Assembly (NCBI GenBank): GCA_016183815.1
Contig: JACPDW010000002.1
Location: 56,401-120,400 of the forward strand
Length of the DNA stretch: 64,000 nucleotides
Source: Flavobacteriia bacterium
GTDB taxonomy: Bacteria > Bacteroidota > Bacteroidia > Flavobacteriales_D > Crocinitomicaceae
Reading direction: 5' to 3'
Part shown: piece after piece, positions 47,223 to 56,634 of the stretch
How the letters are laid out: each line of letters opens with the position of its first letter
How positions within the stretch are numbered: position 1 is the first letter of the stretch
Program-made: the position numbers and the translations under genes
Notes under the pieces: model-generated
Database searches by the model: none
Told to the model about the DNA's origin: nothing
What the model saw: the letters and a program-made list of their open reading frames with translations, nothing else

Positions 47223-48530
47223 ATGGCTTCTTTTGAAATTTATGGAGGAAAACCTCTAAAAGGAGAATTAATACCACAAGGAGCTAAAAATGAAGCTCTT
47301 CAAGTATTGTGTGCTGTACTTTTAACATCTGATAAAATTACAATATCGAATATCCCAGATATTATTGATGTAAACAAATTAATTCAATTACTTCAAGTAA
47401 TGGGTGTTAAAATTGAAAAGGTTGAAAAAGGCACTTTTACTTTCCAAGCTAAAGAAATAAATTTAGATTACCTTACAAGTGAAGATTTTAAGAAAAGAGC
47501 TTCTGCATTAAGAGGGTCAATCATGATTGTTGGTCCATTATTAGCTCGCTTTGGCAAAGGTTATATTCCTAAACCGGGTGGTGACAAAATTGGTCGTAGA
47601 AGATTAGATACACATTTTGAAGGTTTAACTAGTTTAGGTGCGGTGTTAAATTATGACGCTGGTGAACATTTTTATTCAATAGAAACAAAAGGATTGAAAG
47701 GTACTTTTATTCATCTTGACGAACCTTCTGTTACTGGTACAGCAAATATAGTAATGGCTGCAGTTTTGGCAAAAGGTAAAACAACTCTATATAATGCTGC
47801 TTGTGAGCCCTACCTTCAACAATTATGTAAAATGTTAAATTCGATGGGTGCCAAAATCGAGGGTGTTGGCTCTAATTTATTACATATTGAAGGTGTTGAT
47901 CAATTAAACGGTTGTTTTCATCGTATTCTTCCTGACATGATTGAAATTGGTAGTTTTATTGGCTTAGCAGCTATGACAAAATCTGAAATTACTATCAAAG
48001 ATGTTTCATATGAAAATTTAGGAATTATCCCAAATGTTTTTAGGAAAATGGGTGTAAAACTAGAAAAAAAAGGTGACGATATATTTATACCTCAACAAGA
48101 CTCTTATGAAATTGATACTTTTATTGATGGTTCACTTCTTACAATAGCTGATGGACCATGGCCTTTGTTTACACCTGATTTAATTTCTATTATTTTAGTA
48201 TTAGCAACTCAAGCTAAAGGAAGTGTTTTAATACATCAAAAAATGTTTGAATCACGTTTGTTTTTTGTAGATAAATTAATTGATATGGGAGCTCAAATAA
48301 TACTTTGTGACCCTCATAGAGCAACTGTAATAGGTTTAAACAACCAACATCAGTTAAAAGGAATTTCTATGACATCTCCAGATATAAGAGCAGGGGTTGC
48401 TTTACTAATTGCTGCATTATCTGCAAAAGGAAAAAGTATTATTCATAATATAGAACAAATTGACCGTGGTTATGAAAACATTGATATTAGGTTAAATAAT
48501 TTGGGTGCTGATATAAGAAGAATAGGATGA
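47223..48530 (+). CDS. murA: UDP-N-acetylglucosamine 1-carboxyvinyltransferase, Asp-type
   Basis: 435 residues. MurA begins with LIPQGAKNEALQ and has LRGSIMIVGPLLARFG and GRRRLDTHFEGLTSLGA. In E. coli MurA the loop between these holds the catalytic Cys115; here the loop reads PGGDKIG, so Asp121 takes its place. Asp-type MurA enzymes (as in Mycobacterium and Chlamydia) are active and fosfomycin-insensitive (established for those). It makes the first step of peptidoglycan precursor synthesis. Its stop overlaps the next start (ATGA). Confidence 0.95.
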   Translation: MASFEIYGGKPLKGELIPQGAKNEALQVLCAVLLTSDKITISNIPDIIDVNKLIQLLQVMGVKIEKVEKGTFTFQAKEINLDYLTSEDFKKRASALRGSIMIVGPLLARFGKGYIPKPGGDKIGRRRLDTHFEGLTSLGAVLNYDAGEHFYSIETKGLKGTFIHLDEPSVTGTANIVMAAVLAKGKTTLYNAACEPYLQQLCKMLNSMGAKIEGVGSNLLHIEGVDQLNGCFHRILPDMIEIGSFIGLAAMTKSEITIKDVSYENLGIIPNVFRKMGVKLEKKGDDIFIPQQDSYEIDTFIDGSLLTIADGPWPLFTPDLISIILVLATQAKGSVLIHQKMFESRLFFVDKLIDMGAQIILCDPHRATVIGLNNQHQLKGISMTSPDIRAGVALLIAALSAKGKSIIHNIEQIDRGYENIDIRLNNLGADIRRIG

Positions 48531-49015
48531 GTATAGTTTTAGCCTCTTTTTTAAGTATTTTTATTAGTATTTCAACTATCCCTTCTGTCGGGACAACAGC
48601 TCCTGAAATCCAACTCAAAAATAGAGAAGGGAAAACAATTAAATTATCAGAATTAAAAGGAAAGGTAGTGTTGATTGATTTTTGGGCTTCTTGGTGTGGT
48701 CCATGTAGAAAAGAAAACCCATTCGTAGTTGAAGCATATAACAAATATCGTAAGTCAAAATTTAAATCAGCTAAAGGATTTGAAGTGTTCTCAGTGTCAA
48801 TTGACAGATCAAAAGAACAATGGTTAAAAGCTATTAAAGACGATAAACTTATATGGAAAAACCATGCGATTGACGACGGATCAGCTTCTAAATCTTACGG
48901 GGTTGCTTCAATCCCCTCAGGATTTTTAATTGACGGTAAAGGGCAAATCGTGGCAAGTGGACACTCTTTAAGAGGAATTGGATTACATATTGAAATAGAA
49001 AAATTATTAAAGTAG
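48527..49015 (+). CDS. TlpA-like thioredoxin
   Basis: 162 residues. A signal or membrane segment (SIVLASFLSIFISIS) is followed by a thioredoxin-fold domain of the TlpA/ResA type: WASWCGPCRKENP (Cys57 and Cys60) and SIPSGFLIDGKG (cis-Pro). It probably acts as a periplasmic disulfide reductase. It overlaps the murA stop by four bases. Confidence 0.9.
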   Translation: MSIVLASFLSIFISISTIPSVGTTAPEIQLKNREGKTIKLSELKGKVVLIDFWASWCGPCRKENPFVVEAYNKYRKSKFKSAKGFEVFSVSIDRSKEQWLKAIKDDKLIWKNHAIDDGSASKSYGVASIPSGFLIDGKGQIVASGHSLRGIGLHIEIEKLLK

Positions 49016-49101
49016 TATAATAGAATAATTGACTTTTTTATTTAGGACTTAGCTTTCCTATAATTGTTAAATTTTACTTTTATATTTAATATTAAATAAT
49101 A

Positions 49102-49109
49102 TATATTTG
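49102..49109 (+). promoter_or_regulatory. -7 box (TATATTTG) before the HYC_CC_PP gene
   Basis: TATATTTG fits TAnnTTTG. It ends four bases before the GTG start at 49114, so the transcript would be leaderless or nearly so. No clear -33 element. Confidence 0.5.
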
Positions 49110-49113
49110 TATC

Positions 49114-49566
49114 GTGAAATTTTTGAAATTAAGGCAACTAATTTTATTAACGCTTTTGTTAGTATTTACGGTTACTACTGTGGGGGTTTCAGTTTTTACT
49201 CACTTTTGTAAGAAAGATGGGGTTTCAAGAAGTTTTTTTGTTCAAAAAACACATCAATGTGCACCAGCAGTTGAAGTAATTTCATGCTGTTCTAAGAAAG
49301 AAAACAATCACTGTTCTTCGAGAATTACTGTTGAAAAAGGTAAATGTTGTTCTGATTCTTTTGAGAATTATAAATTGTCGTCTGAACAAGAAAATTATTC
49401 ATTTTCGTTTAAATTATCTATTTTAAGAATACAAGAATTTGCAGTTTATTCTGAGTTTGTTCCTGAAATTTTATTGGCTCAAACAACATCTAATCTTCTT
49501 GAACCACCTCCAAAACATAAAAGCGGTAAAGAAATTCTGCTTTTTAATCAAGTTTTTCGTATTTGA
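49114..49566 (+). CDS. HYC_CC_PP family membrane protein
   Basis: 150 residues, starting with GTG. An N-terminal hydrophobic signal/membrane segment is followed by HFCKKDG (the HYC motif), CC pairs (ISCCSKK, KCCSD), then EPPPKHKSG (the PP motif) near the end. This is the small Bacteroidota HYC_CC_PP family; genes for these often sit near TonB receptors and metal-related proteins. Metal binding is an inference from the Cys/His content. It heads a four-gene locus ending with an HMA-domain protein. Confidence 0.85.
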   Translation: MKFLKLRQLILLTLLLVFTVTTVGVSVFTHFCKKDGVSRSFFVQKTHQCAPAVEVISCCSKKENNHCSSRITVEKGKCCSDSFENYKLSSEQENYSFSFKLSILRIQEFAVYSEFVPEILLAQTTSNLLEPPPKHKSGKEILLFNQVFRI

Positions 49567-49610
49567 TCTCTTTTTATTTAAATGATTGCTTAACTTAAAG
49601 CAACTCAATT

Positions 49611-49640
49611 CCTATCAAAATGTATTTTGATAGGTTTTTG
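49611..49640 (+). terminator. intrinsic terminator after the HYC_CC_PP gene
   Basis: CCTATCAAAA (49611-49620) and TTTTGATAGG (49625-49634) form a perfect 10-bp stem around TGTA, followed by TTTTTG. It would separate the small HYC_CC_PP gene from the TonB receptor gene 116 bases away. Confidence 0.75.
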
Positions 49641-49682
49641 TTATTTTATTCAACAATTTAAAAATTTATTTAAAGTATTTAT

Positions 49683-51893
49683 ATGAAATATTATTTCATT
49701 ATTTGCTTTTTCCTATTTCACTTTTATTCGTTTTCACAATTAAAAGGAGTGATTTATGGACAAACAGATAGCAAAAAAGAAGTCCTTATTGGAGCTAAAG
49801 TCAAGTCGATAAAACAAAAAACAGGGGTAATTACTGAAAAAGATGGAACTTTTGAACTCAAATTAGGCAAAGAGTTACCCGACACATTAATTTTTAGTGC
49901 CTTTGGTTTTAGAAATGACACTTTAATAGTAAGTAAAAAAGACAGATTTTCATTAATTGAAATAAATTTGTTTAGCGACCTTATGCTTCCTGAAGTTGTT
50001 GCCGAAGCAAAAAAAACTACACATGGTATCTCAAAGCTAAAAGTCTTACAAGTTGAAGTTATTGGCGAAGGTGAGCTTAGAAAAGCAGCTTGTTGTAATC
50101 TTTCTGAATCATTTGAAACAAATGCTTCAGTTGATGTGAACATAACTGATGCTGTATCAGGTGCCAAAAAAATCCAAATAATGGGTCTTGATGGAGTTTA
50201 TACTCAAATACAAATGGAAAACATTCCTTTTTTACGAGGATTAGAAAGTTCCTTTGGTTTAAATTCAATACCAGGAACATGGATAGAGTCCATTCAAATT
50301 ACAAAAGGAACGGGTAATGTTGTAAATGGTCCAGAATCTATGGCTGGTTTGATTAATTTAGAACTTAAAAAACCTGAGAATATCGAACGTTTATACGTCA
50401 ACGCTTATGGAAATCATCTTGGTAGAACAGAATTAAATGCTCATGGAGGAGGTGAATTAAACAGCAAATGGAAAACAGCAAATTTCGTTCATGCAGCGAT
50501 ATATTCAAATGAAAAAGATGTAAACAATGATTTATTTCGCGATATTCCTTTAAGTAAAAACCTTTCTTTTCTGAATCGATGGAGATATGATGGTAAAAAA
50601 ATGGAAGCACAATTTGGCATTAATTCTTATTTAGAAGAGAAAATTGGTGGTCAAATGGGTTACTTTACTAAAAGAAAAGACTCATTATACGGAGTTTACA
50701 TAGATAATAAACATTTAGATGTTTTTGCTAAAACAGGATTTCTTTTTGAAAAAAAACCTTATCAATCAATTGGAATTGTATATCAACTAAAGTACCATGA
50801 CATACACGCAATTTATGGTAATAGACATTTTTATGGTGAAGAAAAAAGAGGATACATTAATGGAATTTTTGATGGTATTATTGGCAACACAAATCATAAA
50901 ATAAAAACGGGTTTGAGTTTGGTTTACCTAGATTTAAATCAAGCAATAGATTCAATTTCTCTTCCACGAGTTGAAACTATTACTGGTGCTTTTGTGGAAT
51001 ACACTTTTTCACATCCACGATTTACTTATGTTGCAGGAGTTAGAACTGATTATCATTCTTTATTTGGTTTTCAAGTTTCACCTCGATTACATGGTAAATA
51101 TAGCTTAACTGAAAACATTGATTTACGATTCACTGGAGGAAAAGGATTCAGAACTCCTAATATTATGATTGACAATATTTCACTTTTAGCAACGTCGAGA
51201 GCTTGGAATCTTCCAAACAAAATTGAGTTGGAGGAAAGTTGGAATGTAGGTTTCTCTTTAAATATAGATTTTTATATTAAAAAAAGAAAAAACAATTTTA
51301 TAATTGATTTTTATCGTACAGATTTTGTAAATCAATTGATTGTGGACAGAGATCAATCTGCTTATGAATTGTATTTCTTATTTTCTAAAGGAAAGTCATA
51401 TTCTAATGCTTTTCAAACAGAAATCAATTTTGTTTTAAGAAAAGGATTAGAGTTTAGACAAACCTACAAATATTTAGATGTCAAAGGGTATTACAATGGA
51501 TCAATGAGACCTCAATTAATGACACAAAAACACCGATTTTTAAGTCATTTAAGTTATATAAGTAAAAATAAAAAATGGGAAACTAGTTTAACAGGGGTTT
51601 TAAATGGCAAAATGAGAATGAACATGTTTTCAGATATTTATGAATTAAAAATGTTTGAAAAATATACTCCAAGATTTATTACAGTGAATGCACAAATCAC
51701 TTATATTTATAAAAAGTGGGATTTTTATTTGGGTGGTGAAAACCTTTCTAATTTTAAAGTTCAGACAGCCATTTTAGATGCACAAAATCCTTTTGGAGAG
51801 AAATTTGATGCAAGTATGGTTTGGGGTCCAATTGTTGGTCCAATTGTATATTTTGGAATTAGATTCAAATTAAAAAAAATCGTCAAAGAATAA
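49683..51893 (+). CDS. TonB-dependent outer membrane receptor
   Basis: 736 residues. Signal peptide, a carboxypeptidase-regulatory-like N-domain (about 20-95: GVIYGQTDSKKEVLIGAKV), a plug with KAACCNLSESFETNASVDV, IQITKGTGNVVNGPESMAGLINLELKKPE, and a beta-barrel ending in VYFGIRFKLKK. The CC in the plug is a conserved mark of one Bacteroidota receptor group that sits beside HMA proteins; an import substrate such as a metal complex is inferred only. Confidence 0.92.
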   Translation: MKYYFIICFFLFHFYSFSQLKGVIYGQTDSKKEVLIGAKVKSIKQKTGVITEKDGTFELKLGKELPDTLIFSAFGFRNDTLIVSKKDRFSLIEINLFSDLMLPEVVAEAKKTTHGISKLKVLQVEVIGEGELRKAACCNLSESFETNASVDVNITDAVSGAKKIQIMGLDGVYTQIQMENIPFLRGLESSFGLNSIPGTWIESIQITKGTGNVVNGPESMAGLINLELKKPENIERLYVNAYGNHLGRTELNAHGGGELNSKWKTANFVHAAIYSNEKDVNNDLFRDIPLSKNLSFLNRWRYDGKKMEAQFGINSYLEEKIGGQMGYFTKRKDSLYGVYIDNKHLDVFAKTGFLFEKKPYQSIGIVYQLKYHDIHAIYGNRHFYGEEKRGYINGIFDGIIGNTNHKIKTGLSLVYLDLNQAIDSISLPRVETITGAFVEYTFSHPRFTYVAGVRTDYHSLFGFQVSPRLHGKYSLTENIDLRFTGGKGFRTPNIMIDNISLLATSRAWNLPNKIELEESWNVGFSLNIDFYIKKRKNNFIIDFYRTDFVNQLIVDRDQSAYELYFLFSKGKSYSNAFQTEINFVLRKGLEFRQTYKYLDVKGYYNGSMRPQLMTQKHRFLSHLSYISKNKKWETSLTGVLNGKMRMNMFSDIYELKMFEKYTPRFITVNAQITYIYKKWDFYLGGENLSNFKVQTAILDAQNPFGEKFDASMVWGPIVGPIVYFGIRFKLKKIVKE

Positions 51894-51908
51894 TTTAAAA
51901 CAGAAGAT

Positions 51909-52940
51909 ATGAAAAAGACAAAATATTTTTATATTCTGATTGTTATGTGGCTATTAGTTTCATGTAATAAAGAATCAAAAAATGCAAGAGAAAAAATATA
52001 TGTAGCCAACGAATTAGAAGGAACAATTTCTGTTCTCAATGCAGATACTTATAAAGAAATAAAAAAAATAGATTTAAGTTATAAAGGTGAGATGTATAAA
52101 GCTCATAATGTGGACGTTACTCCTGATGGTAAATATGCAATGGCTACAGCGGTTCCTCATTCTATAAATGGAGAAGAATTCCTTATGCTTATGAATAGTA
52201 AAAATGACAAAGTAAAAAAAAGAATTAGACTTGGAAAAGACCAACATTTATCTCATGTAGTGATTGATGCAAATAGTTCAATGGCTTATGTAACTGCCTA
52301 TGATCCTGGACAATTAATTGTAGTAAGTTTAATTGCTGAAAATGTTAGTAAACGAATAGATTTAGGTAAACAAACCGGTCCTCATGGCTTACGAATCTTA
52401 GGTAAAAAAGTGTATATTGCATGTTTAGAATCCAAGGAATTACTTGAAGTGGACGTGTTGACCAATCAAATCAAACGTACTTATTTAGACGGAGTAGCAG
52501 TTCAAACAGCTGTTTTTGATAAAATACCATTAGTTTGTGTTAGTCTTTATGATAAAAAACAAATTGTTAAATACAATACTCAAACGGGTGATACAAATGT
52601 TATTTCATTACCGCTTGACTCTCAAGGACCAATTCAAATTTATCCCTCTAAGGACAATACTCTGTTGTATGTCTGCGATCAAGGTATTTTGGACAACAGA
52701 CCCTATTCCAATAAAGTATATGTGATTGATGTCAATTCTAATCAAGTAATAAAGACAATTGAAGTAGGAAAAGGTGCTCATGGCGTAACAACAAACGATG
52801 CTGGTTCTAAACTTTTTATCACAAATATATTCGATAATACAGTTAGTGTAATAGATGCTTCAAGTTATGAAGTTTTACAAACAATTACTGTTGGAGTAAG
52901 TCCGAATGGAATAGCTCATTTAATTAACCCTTATAAATAA
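51909..52940 (+). CDS. YncE-like beta-propeller lipoprotein
   Basis: 343 residues. Lipobox LLVSC (Cys19) makes it a lipoprotein; the rest is a seven-bladed propeller with YVANELEGTISVLNADTYK, VDVTPDGKYAM, YVIDVNSNQVIKTIEVGKGAHGV and NIFDNTVSVIDASSYEVLQTI. Members of this type serve as extracytoplasmic binding scaffolds. It lies 15 bases behind the TonB receptor gene and seven before the HMA-domain gene, so all three are one unit. Confidence 0.9.
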   Translation: MKKTKYFYILIVMWLLVSCNKESKNAREKIYVANELEGTISVLNADTYKEIKKIDLSYKGEMYKAHNVDVTPDGKYAMATAVPHSINGEEFLMLMNSKNDKVKKRIRLGKDQHLSHVVIDANSSMAYVTAYDPGQLIVVSLIAENVSKRIDLGKQTGPHGLRILGKKVYIACLESKELLEVDVLTNQIKRTYLDGVAVQTAVFDKIPLVCVSLYDKKQIVKYNTQTGDTNVISLPLDSQGPIQIYPSKDNTLLYVCDQGILDNRPYSNKVYVIDVNSNQVIKTIEVGKGAHGVTTNDAGSKLFITNIFDNTVSVIDASSYEVLQTITVGVSPNGIAHLINPYK

Positions 52941-52946
52941 ATCAAA

Positions 52947-53324
52947 ATGAAAACAAAAAAAAATGTAAATGGAAAAGTAAAACAAGTGTTACTACTTTTA
53001 ATGATGGTATTTTCTACTATGACTCTTTTCAGTCAAGAAAAAGACCAAAACAAAAAACAAACAGCAATAATTAAAACCTCAGCTGAATGTGATATGTGTA
53101 AAGAGAGGATTGAAAGTAAATTAAATTACACAAAAGGAGTGAGTTTTGCTGAATTAGATTTTAAAAGCAAAGAATTAACAGTAAAATTTAAAACGGACAA
53201 GATTACTTTGGAAGAAATCAAAAAAATTCTTTCAGAGTTGGGATATGATGCTGATGATGTTAAAGCAAATCCAGAAGCAGCAAAATTGTTGCCCACTTGT
53301 TGTCAACCGGGAGGGATGAAGTAA
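52947..53324 (+). CDS. secreted heavy-metal-associated (HMA) domain protein
   Basis: 125 residues: a signal peptide (VLLLLMMVFSTMTLFSQ) and one HMA domain. The metal-binding motif is CDMCKERIES, followed by GYDADDVKANPEAA, and the tail has CC in LPTCCQPGG. These periplasmic HMA proteins of Bacteroidota may bind copper or mercury ions (inferred from the CxxC). It ends the metal-related locus. Confidence 0.88.
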   Translation: MKTKKNVNGKVKQVLLLLMMVFSTMTLFSQEKDQNKKQTAIIKTSAECDMCKERIESKLNYTKGVSFAELDFKSKELTVKFKTDKITLEEIKKILSELGYDADDVKANPEAAKLLPTCCQPGGMK

Positions 53325-53466
53325 TTATGATTAATGAAGTTGATTAGTTGATTTTTTGGAATAGATTCATATCAACAATATTAACATATTTAAACTAAAA
53401 TATTAGTTTTTTTATATCAAATATTTAGTTGATTAAAAAAAATATGTTTTAATTTATTAGATATAG

Positions 53467-53474
53467 TAATTTTG
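53467..53474 (+). promoter_or_regulatory. -7 box (TAATTTTG) of tyrS
   Basis: TAATTTTG fits TAnnTTTG; transcription should start near 53479. It contains the TTG that a naive frame would use as a start, supporting the ATG at 53493 instead. Confidence 0.55.
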
Positions 53475-53492
53475 CCTACGCATTTAAAAAGT

Positions 53493-54773
53493 ATGAATAA
53501 AAATTTTGTTGAAGAGTTGAAATGGAGAGGGATGATCCATGATATAATGCCTGGAGCTGAAGAAAAATTAAACAGCGGGCAAACATCTGGTTATATTGGA
53601 TTTGATCCAACAGCAGACTCTTTACACATCGGAAATCTTGTTCAAATAATGACTTTAGTACATTTCCAACGTTCGGGACATAAACCTATTGCTTTGGTTG
53701 GAGGAGCAACAGGAATGGTGGGTGATCCTTCTGGAAAAAGTCAAGAACGAAATTTGTTGAATATAGAAACTTTAAATCATAATGTACAATGTGTACAAAA
53801 ACAATTGGAAAAATTCCTAGACTTTTCATCAAGCACAAACGGAGCAGAAATCGTCAATAATTATGATTGGTTTCAAAATTTTTCTTTTTTGGATTTTATT
53901 AGGGACGTGGGCAAATTACTTACTATTAACTATATGTTGGCAAAAGATTCTGTGAAAAACAGACTTGAAAATGGAATGTCATTTACTGAATTTTCTTACC
54001 AATTAATTCAGGGGTATGACTTTTATTGGCTATTTGAAAACAAAAATTGTGTTATTCAACTAGGTGGTTCCGACCAATGGGGTAATATCGTAACAGGAAC
54101 AGAATTAATTAGAAAAAAAACTGGAAAAGAGGCCTTTGCGATAACAACACCTTTGATTAAAAAAGCGGATGGGAGTAAATTCGGGAAATCAGAACAAGGT
54201 AATATTTGGTTAGATGCTGAAAAAACTAGTCCTTACCAATTTTATCAATATTGGTTAAATGTTAGTGATGATGATGCTGTTCATTTTATTAAGATCTTTA
54301 CTTTATTTGAAAAAGATGAAATTTTTTCGTGGATTGAAGCCCATCAAAAAGAACCTCATCTTAGAATTTTACAAAAAAAACTTGCAGAAGACATCACACA
54401 AAGAGTGCATGGTTTAATTGCTTTAGAGTCAGCTAAACTGGCTACAGAGATATTATTTGGAAAAAGTAACAAAGAAGATTTGGAAAAATTAAACGAAAAA
54501 GATTTTTTTGCTCTCTTTGAAGGCGTACCTATTGCTGAATTGAATAAAGATGAGTTAGGCAATGGATTAAGTTTGATTGACGCTCTTTCAGCAAAAAGTC
54601 AATTTTTACCTTCCAATGCAGAAGCAAAAAGAGAACTGAAATCAAACAGTATTTCTGTAAATAAAAATAAAATTGGAGAAGATTATTTAATCAAAACTTC
54701 TGATTTAATTCATGGAAAATATGTCTTACTCTCAAAAGGGAAAAAAAATAATTATTTGATAAAATTTAGTTGA
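53493..54773 (+). CDS. tyrS: tyrosine-tRNA ligase
   Basis: 426 residues from ATG at 53493. Class I synthetase motifs: HIGN (45-48) as HIGH and KFGKS as KMSKS. Tyrosine-binding loop YGFDPTADSLH-like (GYIGFDPTADS) and a C-terminal S4 domain (residues about 350-425). The frame could begin at a TTG 21 bases upstream, but that TTG is inside the promoter. Confidence 0.96.
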   Translation: MNKNFVEELKWRGMIHDIMPGAEEKLNSGQTSGYIGFDPTADSLHIGNLVQIMTLVHFQRSGHKPIALVGGATGMVGDPSGKSQERNLLNIETLNHNVQCVQKQLEKFLDFSSSTNGAEIVNNYDWFQNFSFLDFIRDVGKLLTINYMLAKDSVKNRLENGMSFTEFSYQLIQGYDFYWLFENKNCVIQLGGSDQWGNIVTGTELIRKKTGKEAFAITTPLIKKADGSKFGKSEQGNIWLDAEKTSPYQFYQYWLNVSDDDAVHFIKIFTLFEKDEIFSWIEAHQKEPHLRILQKKLAEDITQRVHGLIALESAKLATEILFGKSNKEDLEKLNEKDFFALFEGVPIAELNKDELGNGLSLIDALSAKSQFLPSNAEAKRELKSNSISVNKNKIGEDYLIKTSDLIHGKYVLLSKGKKNNYLIKFS

Positions 54774-54789
54774 GGTTTAAACAAAATTC

Positions 54790-55503
54790 TCATTTAGCAT
54801 TAAATCGTATCATCAATCCTGCAGACAAAAGGGCTCCTCCAATTCCCACTTCTGCATTAAATCCAATATTTTTTGTAAAATAATACCTCATTCCAAAATT
54901 CATTCTCATTGCTATTGGAAGAACAGAAGTGCTATTTTCTACTTCTTCTTGAAATTCAACAACTGAGACGTTATTTTCTTTAAAATCAAATTTTCTAATG
55001 TTAAACCCAATTCCAAGACCTCCATACAAATCAAAATTAGATTTTGAAGTTGGAAAATAAAAATTTCCACTAATTAAACCCCTGTATCTTGTCATTATGT
55101 ATCGATAAACATCAGTTTGAATAACATTTTGTTGCAATTCGAAATCAAATACTTCATATTCATCTGTTAAATCTACATAATATTGATTATAATAAAAATC
55201 AATCCCTAAGGAAATGTATTTATTTAAAAAATAACCAGCTCTAAATCCAAGTGGACCTATACCTTTTGTTTTTATTTTTTCAAAATTATATGACTTTATT
55301 GTTGAGTCTGATTTAAAATAATAATCAATAAAAATTTTTTCTAAATGAGGAAAACCATAATATGGATTAAAATAAAATTGACCTTTTCTATCGTATCTTA
55401 TTTTTTTATTAAAATCAAAAGTTGCTCCTTCTTCATTATTTTGACCAAAAAAGACAAATGGCAAACCGATTGTAATGATAATAACGAGAATTAAATTTTT
55501 CAT
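54790..55503 (-). CDS. outer-membrane beta-barrel protein
   Basis: 237 residues from the ATG at 55503. A signal peptide (MKNLILVIIITIGLPFVFFGQ) precedes alternating aromatic strands such as IKSYNFEKIKTKGIGPLGFRAG and MRMNFGMRYYFTKNIGFNAE, ending in GLMIRFNAK, typical of an eight-stranded OmpA-like barrel. An ATG 12 bases farther upstream is possible, but a -7 box at 55524-55531 would leave it only three bases of leader. Role unknown. Convergent with tyrS. Confidence 0.75.
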   Translation of the reverse strand: MKNLILVIIITIGLPFVFFGQNNEEGATFDFNKKIRYDRKGQFYFNPYYGFPHLEKIFIDYYFKSDSTIKSYNFEKIKTKGIGPLGFRAGYFLNKYISLGIDFYYNQYYVDLTDEYEVFDFELQQNVIQTDVYRYIMTRYRGLISGNFYFPTSKSNFDLYGGLGIGFNIRKFDFKENNVSVVEFQEEVENSTSVLPIAMRMNFGMRYYFTKNIGFNAEVGIGGALLSAGLMIRFNAK

Positions 55504-55523
55504 ACCTTCTTTCATTTATAAAA

Positions 55524-55531
55524 CAAAAGTA
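55524..55531 (-). promoter_or_regulatory. -7 box (TACTTTTG) of the beta-barrel gene
   Basis: TACTTTTG on the minus strand fits TAnnTTTG; predicted transcription start near 55518. This favours the ATG at 55503 (leader about 15 bases) over the one at 55515. Confidence 0.45.
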
Positions 55532-55684
55532 TAAAAAATGATTTAACCTTGGACTATAAATTCTTCTATTTATTTTCATTTAAAGATAGAAAATTTAAAT
55601 CAAAAATTATTTAAAAAAAATTGATTTTAAAATACTTAATTTATTTTTAATTTTTCAAAATTCAAAATACGTAATATGACTTAC

Positions 55685-55713
55685 TTTGAATTAAAACATA
55701 AGAACTAATTTTG
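55685..55713 (+). promoter_or_regulatory. promoter of the 283-residue lipoprotein gene
   Basis: TTTG (55685-55688) and TAATTTTG (55706-55713) are 17 bases apart, near the Bacteroidota -33/-7 spacing. The ATG follows at 55731. Confidence 0.6.
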
Positions 55714-55730
55714 TACAAAAATAAATTATT

Positions 55731-56582
55731 ATGAAAAAAAGTTTTATATTATTAGGAGCATTATTAGTAGTCTTTGCACTTGGATTTAGCTCATGTAAAA
55801 AATCAAAAAAGAAAGGATGTATGGATTCTACCGCATCTAATTATGATTCTTCTGCTGAAGAAGATGATGGTTCTTGCACTTATCCTACACCTTCTGCATC
55901 TCAACCAGCTGGTTATACACCAACTTATACAGGTACTTATGGAGCTTTAGTGGGAATTAAAACAGTTACAACTATTGACCCAGGTTTTGGAATGCCTAAA
56001 CAAGATATGACTTTAGGAACCGCGGTTGCATTTTTCTCTGAAAATGGAGGATCTAGTTTTCAAGATGCTGGAACTGTAACAATTAAAAATGCTAGCAATA
56101 CAATTTATAACTTAACAAAACAAAGTAACAATTCTTATGTTTACACGCCAGAAGCGACCAATACAACTGGAATTGATTTTGGATCAAACAATTACCAATT
56201 TGAAGCTACAGGAGGAACTTGGCCCGCTTTTAGTGATTGGAACTACGATGGTTTTATGACAATAGGAGAGATAACTTCAACTGATGTAACCGTTGGTTCT
56301 GAATACGTTTTAAATTTTGATGGATTATCAGGCCCTAGTTCAAATACAGATTCATTATACATTGCACTTCACAGCCCAAGTGGATCTAAATTCAAAATGA
56401 TTGGAAGAAATCAAATGACTGGAAATACTTACACATTTACAACTGCAGAAACCGGTGCTTTAGGAAAAGGCACAGGATATGCTCAAGTAGTTGGTATTAA
56501 ATACAATTATTTAACAACTAGTGGAAGAACTTATTATAAATTAAATGAAACTGTTCGCACAAAAATGATTACTTTTAAATAA
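55731..56582 (+). CDS. lipoprotein with Cys/Asp-rich N-terminal module
   Basis: 283 residues. Lipobox GFSSC, a basic stretch, then one GCMDSTASNYDSSAEEDDG-S-C module: the Bacteroidota cell-surface motif with a Cys pair and acidic DDGSC end that probably binds calcium. The rest is beta-rich with one domain of unknown function (EADGNPQ-type motifs are absent). An isolated gene with its own promoter and terminator. Confidence 0.78.
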   Translation: MKKSFILLGALLVVFALGFSSCKKSKKKGCMDSTASNYDSSAEEDDGSCTYPTPSASQPAGYTPTYTGTYGALVGIKTVTTIDPGFGMPKQDMTLGTAVAFFSENGGSSFQDAGTVTIKNASNTIYNLTKQSNNSYVYTPEATNTTGIDFGSNNYQFEATGGTWPAFSDWNYDGFMTIGEITSTDVTVGSEYVLNFDGLSGPSSNTDSLYIALHSPSGSKFKMIGRNQMTGNTYTFTTAETGALGKGTGYAQVVGIKYNYLTTSGRTYYKLNETVRTKMITFK

Positions 56583-56601
56583 AATCATTAATTTTAGTTT
56601 G

Positions 56602-56634
56602 AAAAGCCATTCTTTTAGAATGGCTTTTTTGTTG
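56602..56634 (+). terminator. intrinsic terminator after the lipoprotein gene
   Basis: AAAAGCCATTC (56602-56612) and GAATGGCTTTT (56618-56628) form a perfect 11-bp stem with the loop TTTTA, followed by a T-run. It lies 20 bases after the lipoprotein stop. Confidence 0.85.

Noticed and set aside
53472..53492. TTG start for TyrS giving MPTHLKS
   Set aside because: The TTG lies inside the TAATTTTG promoter box; the ATG at 53493 is the standard start.
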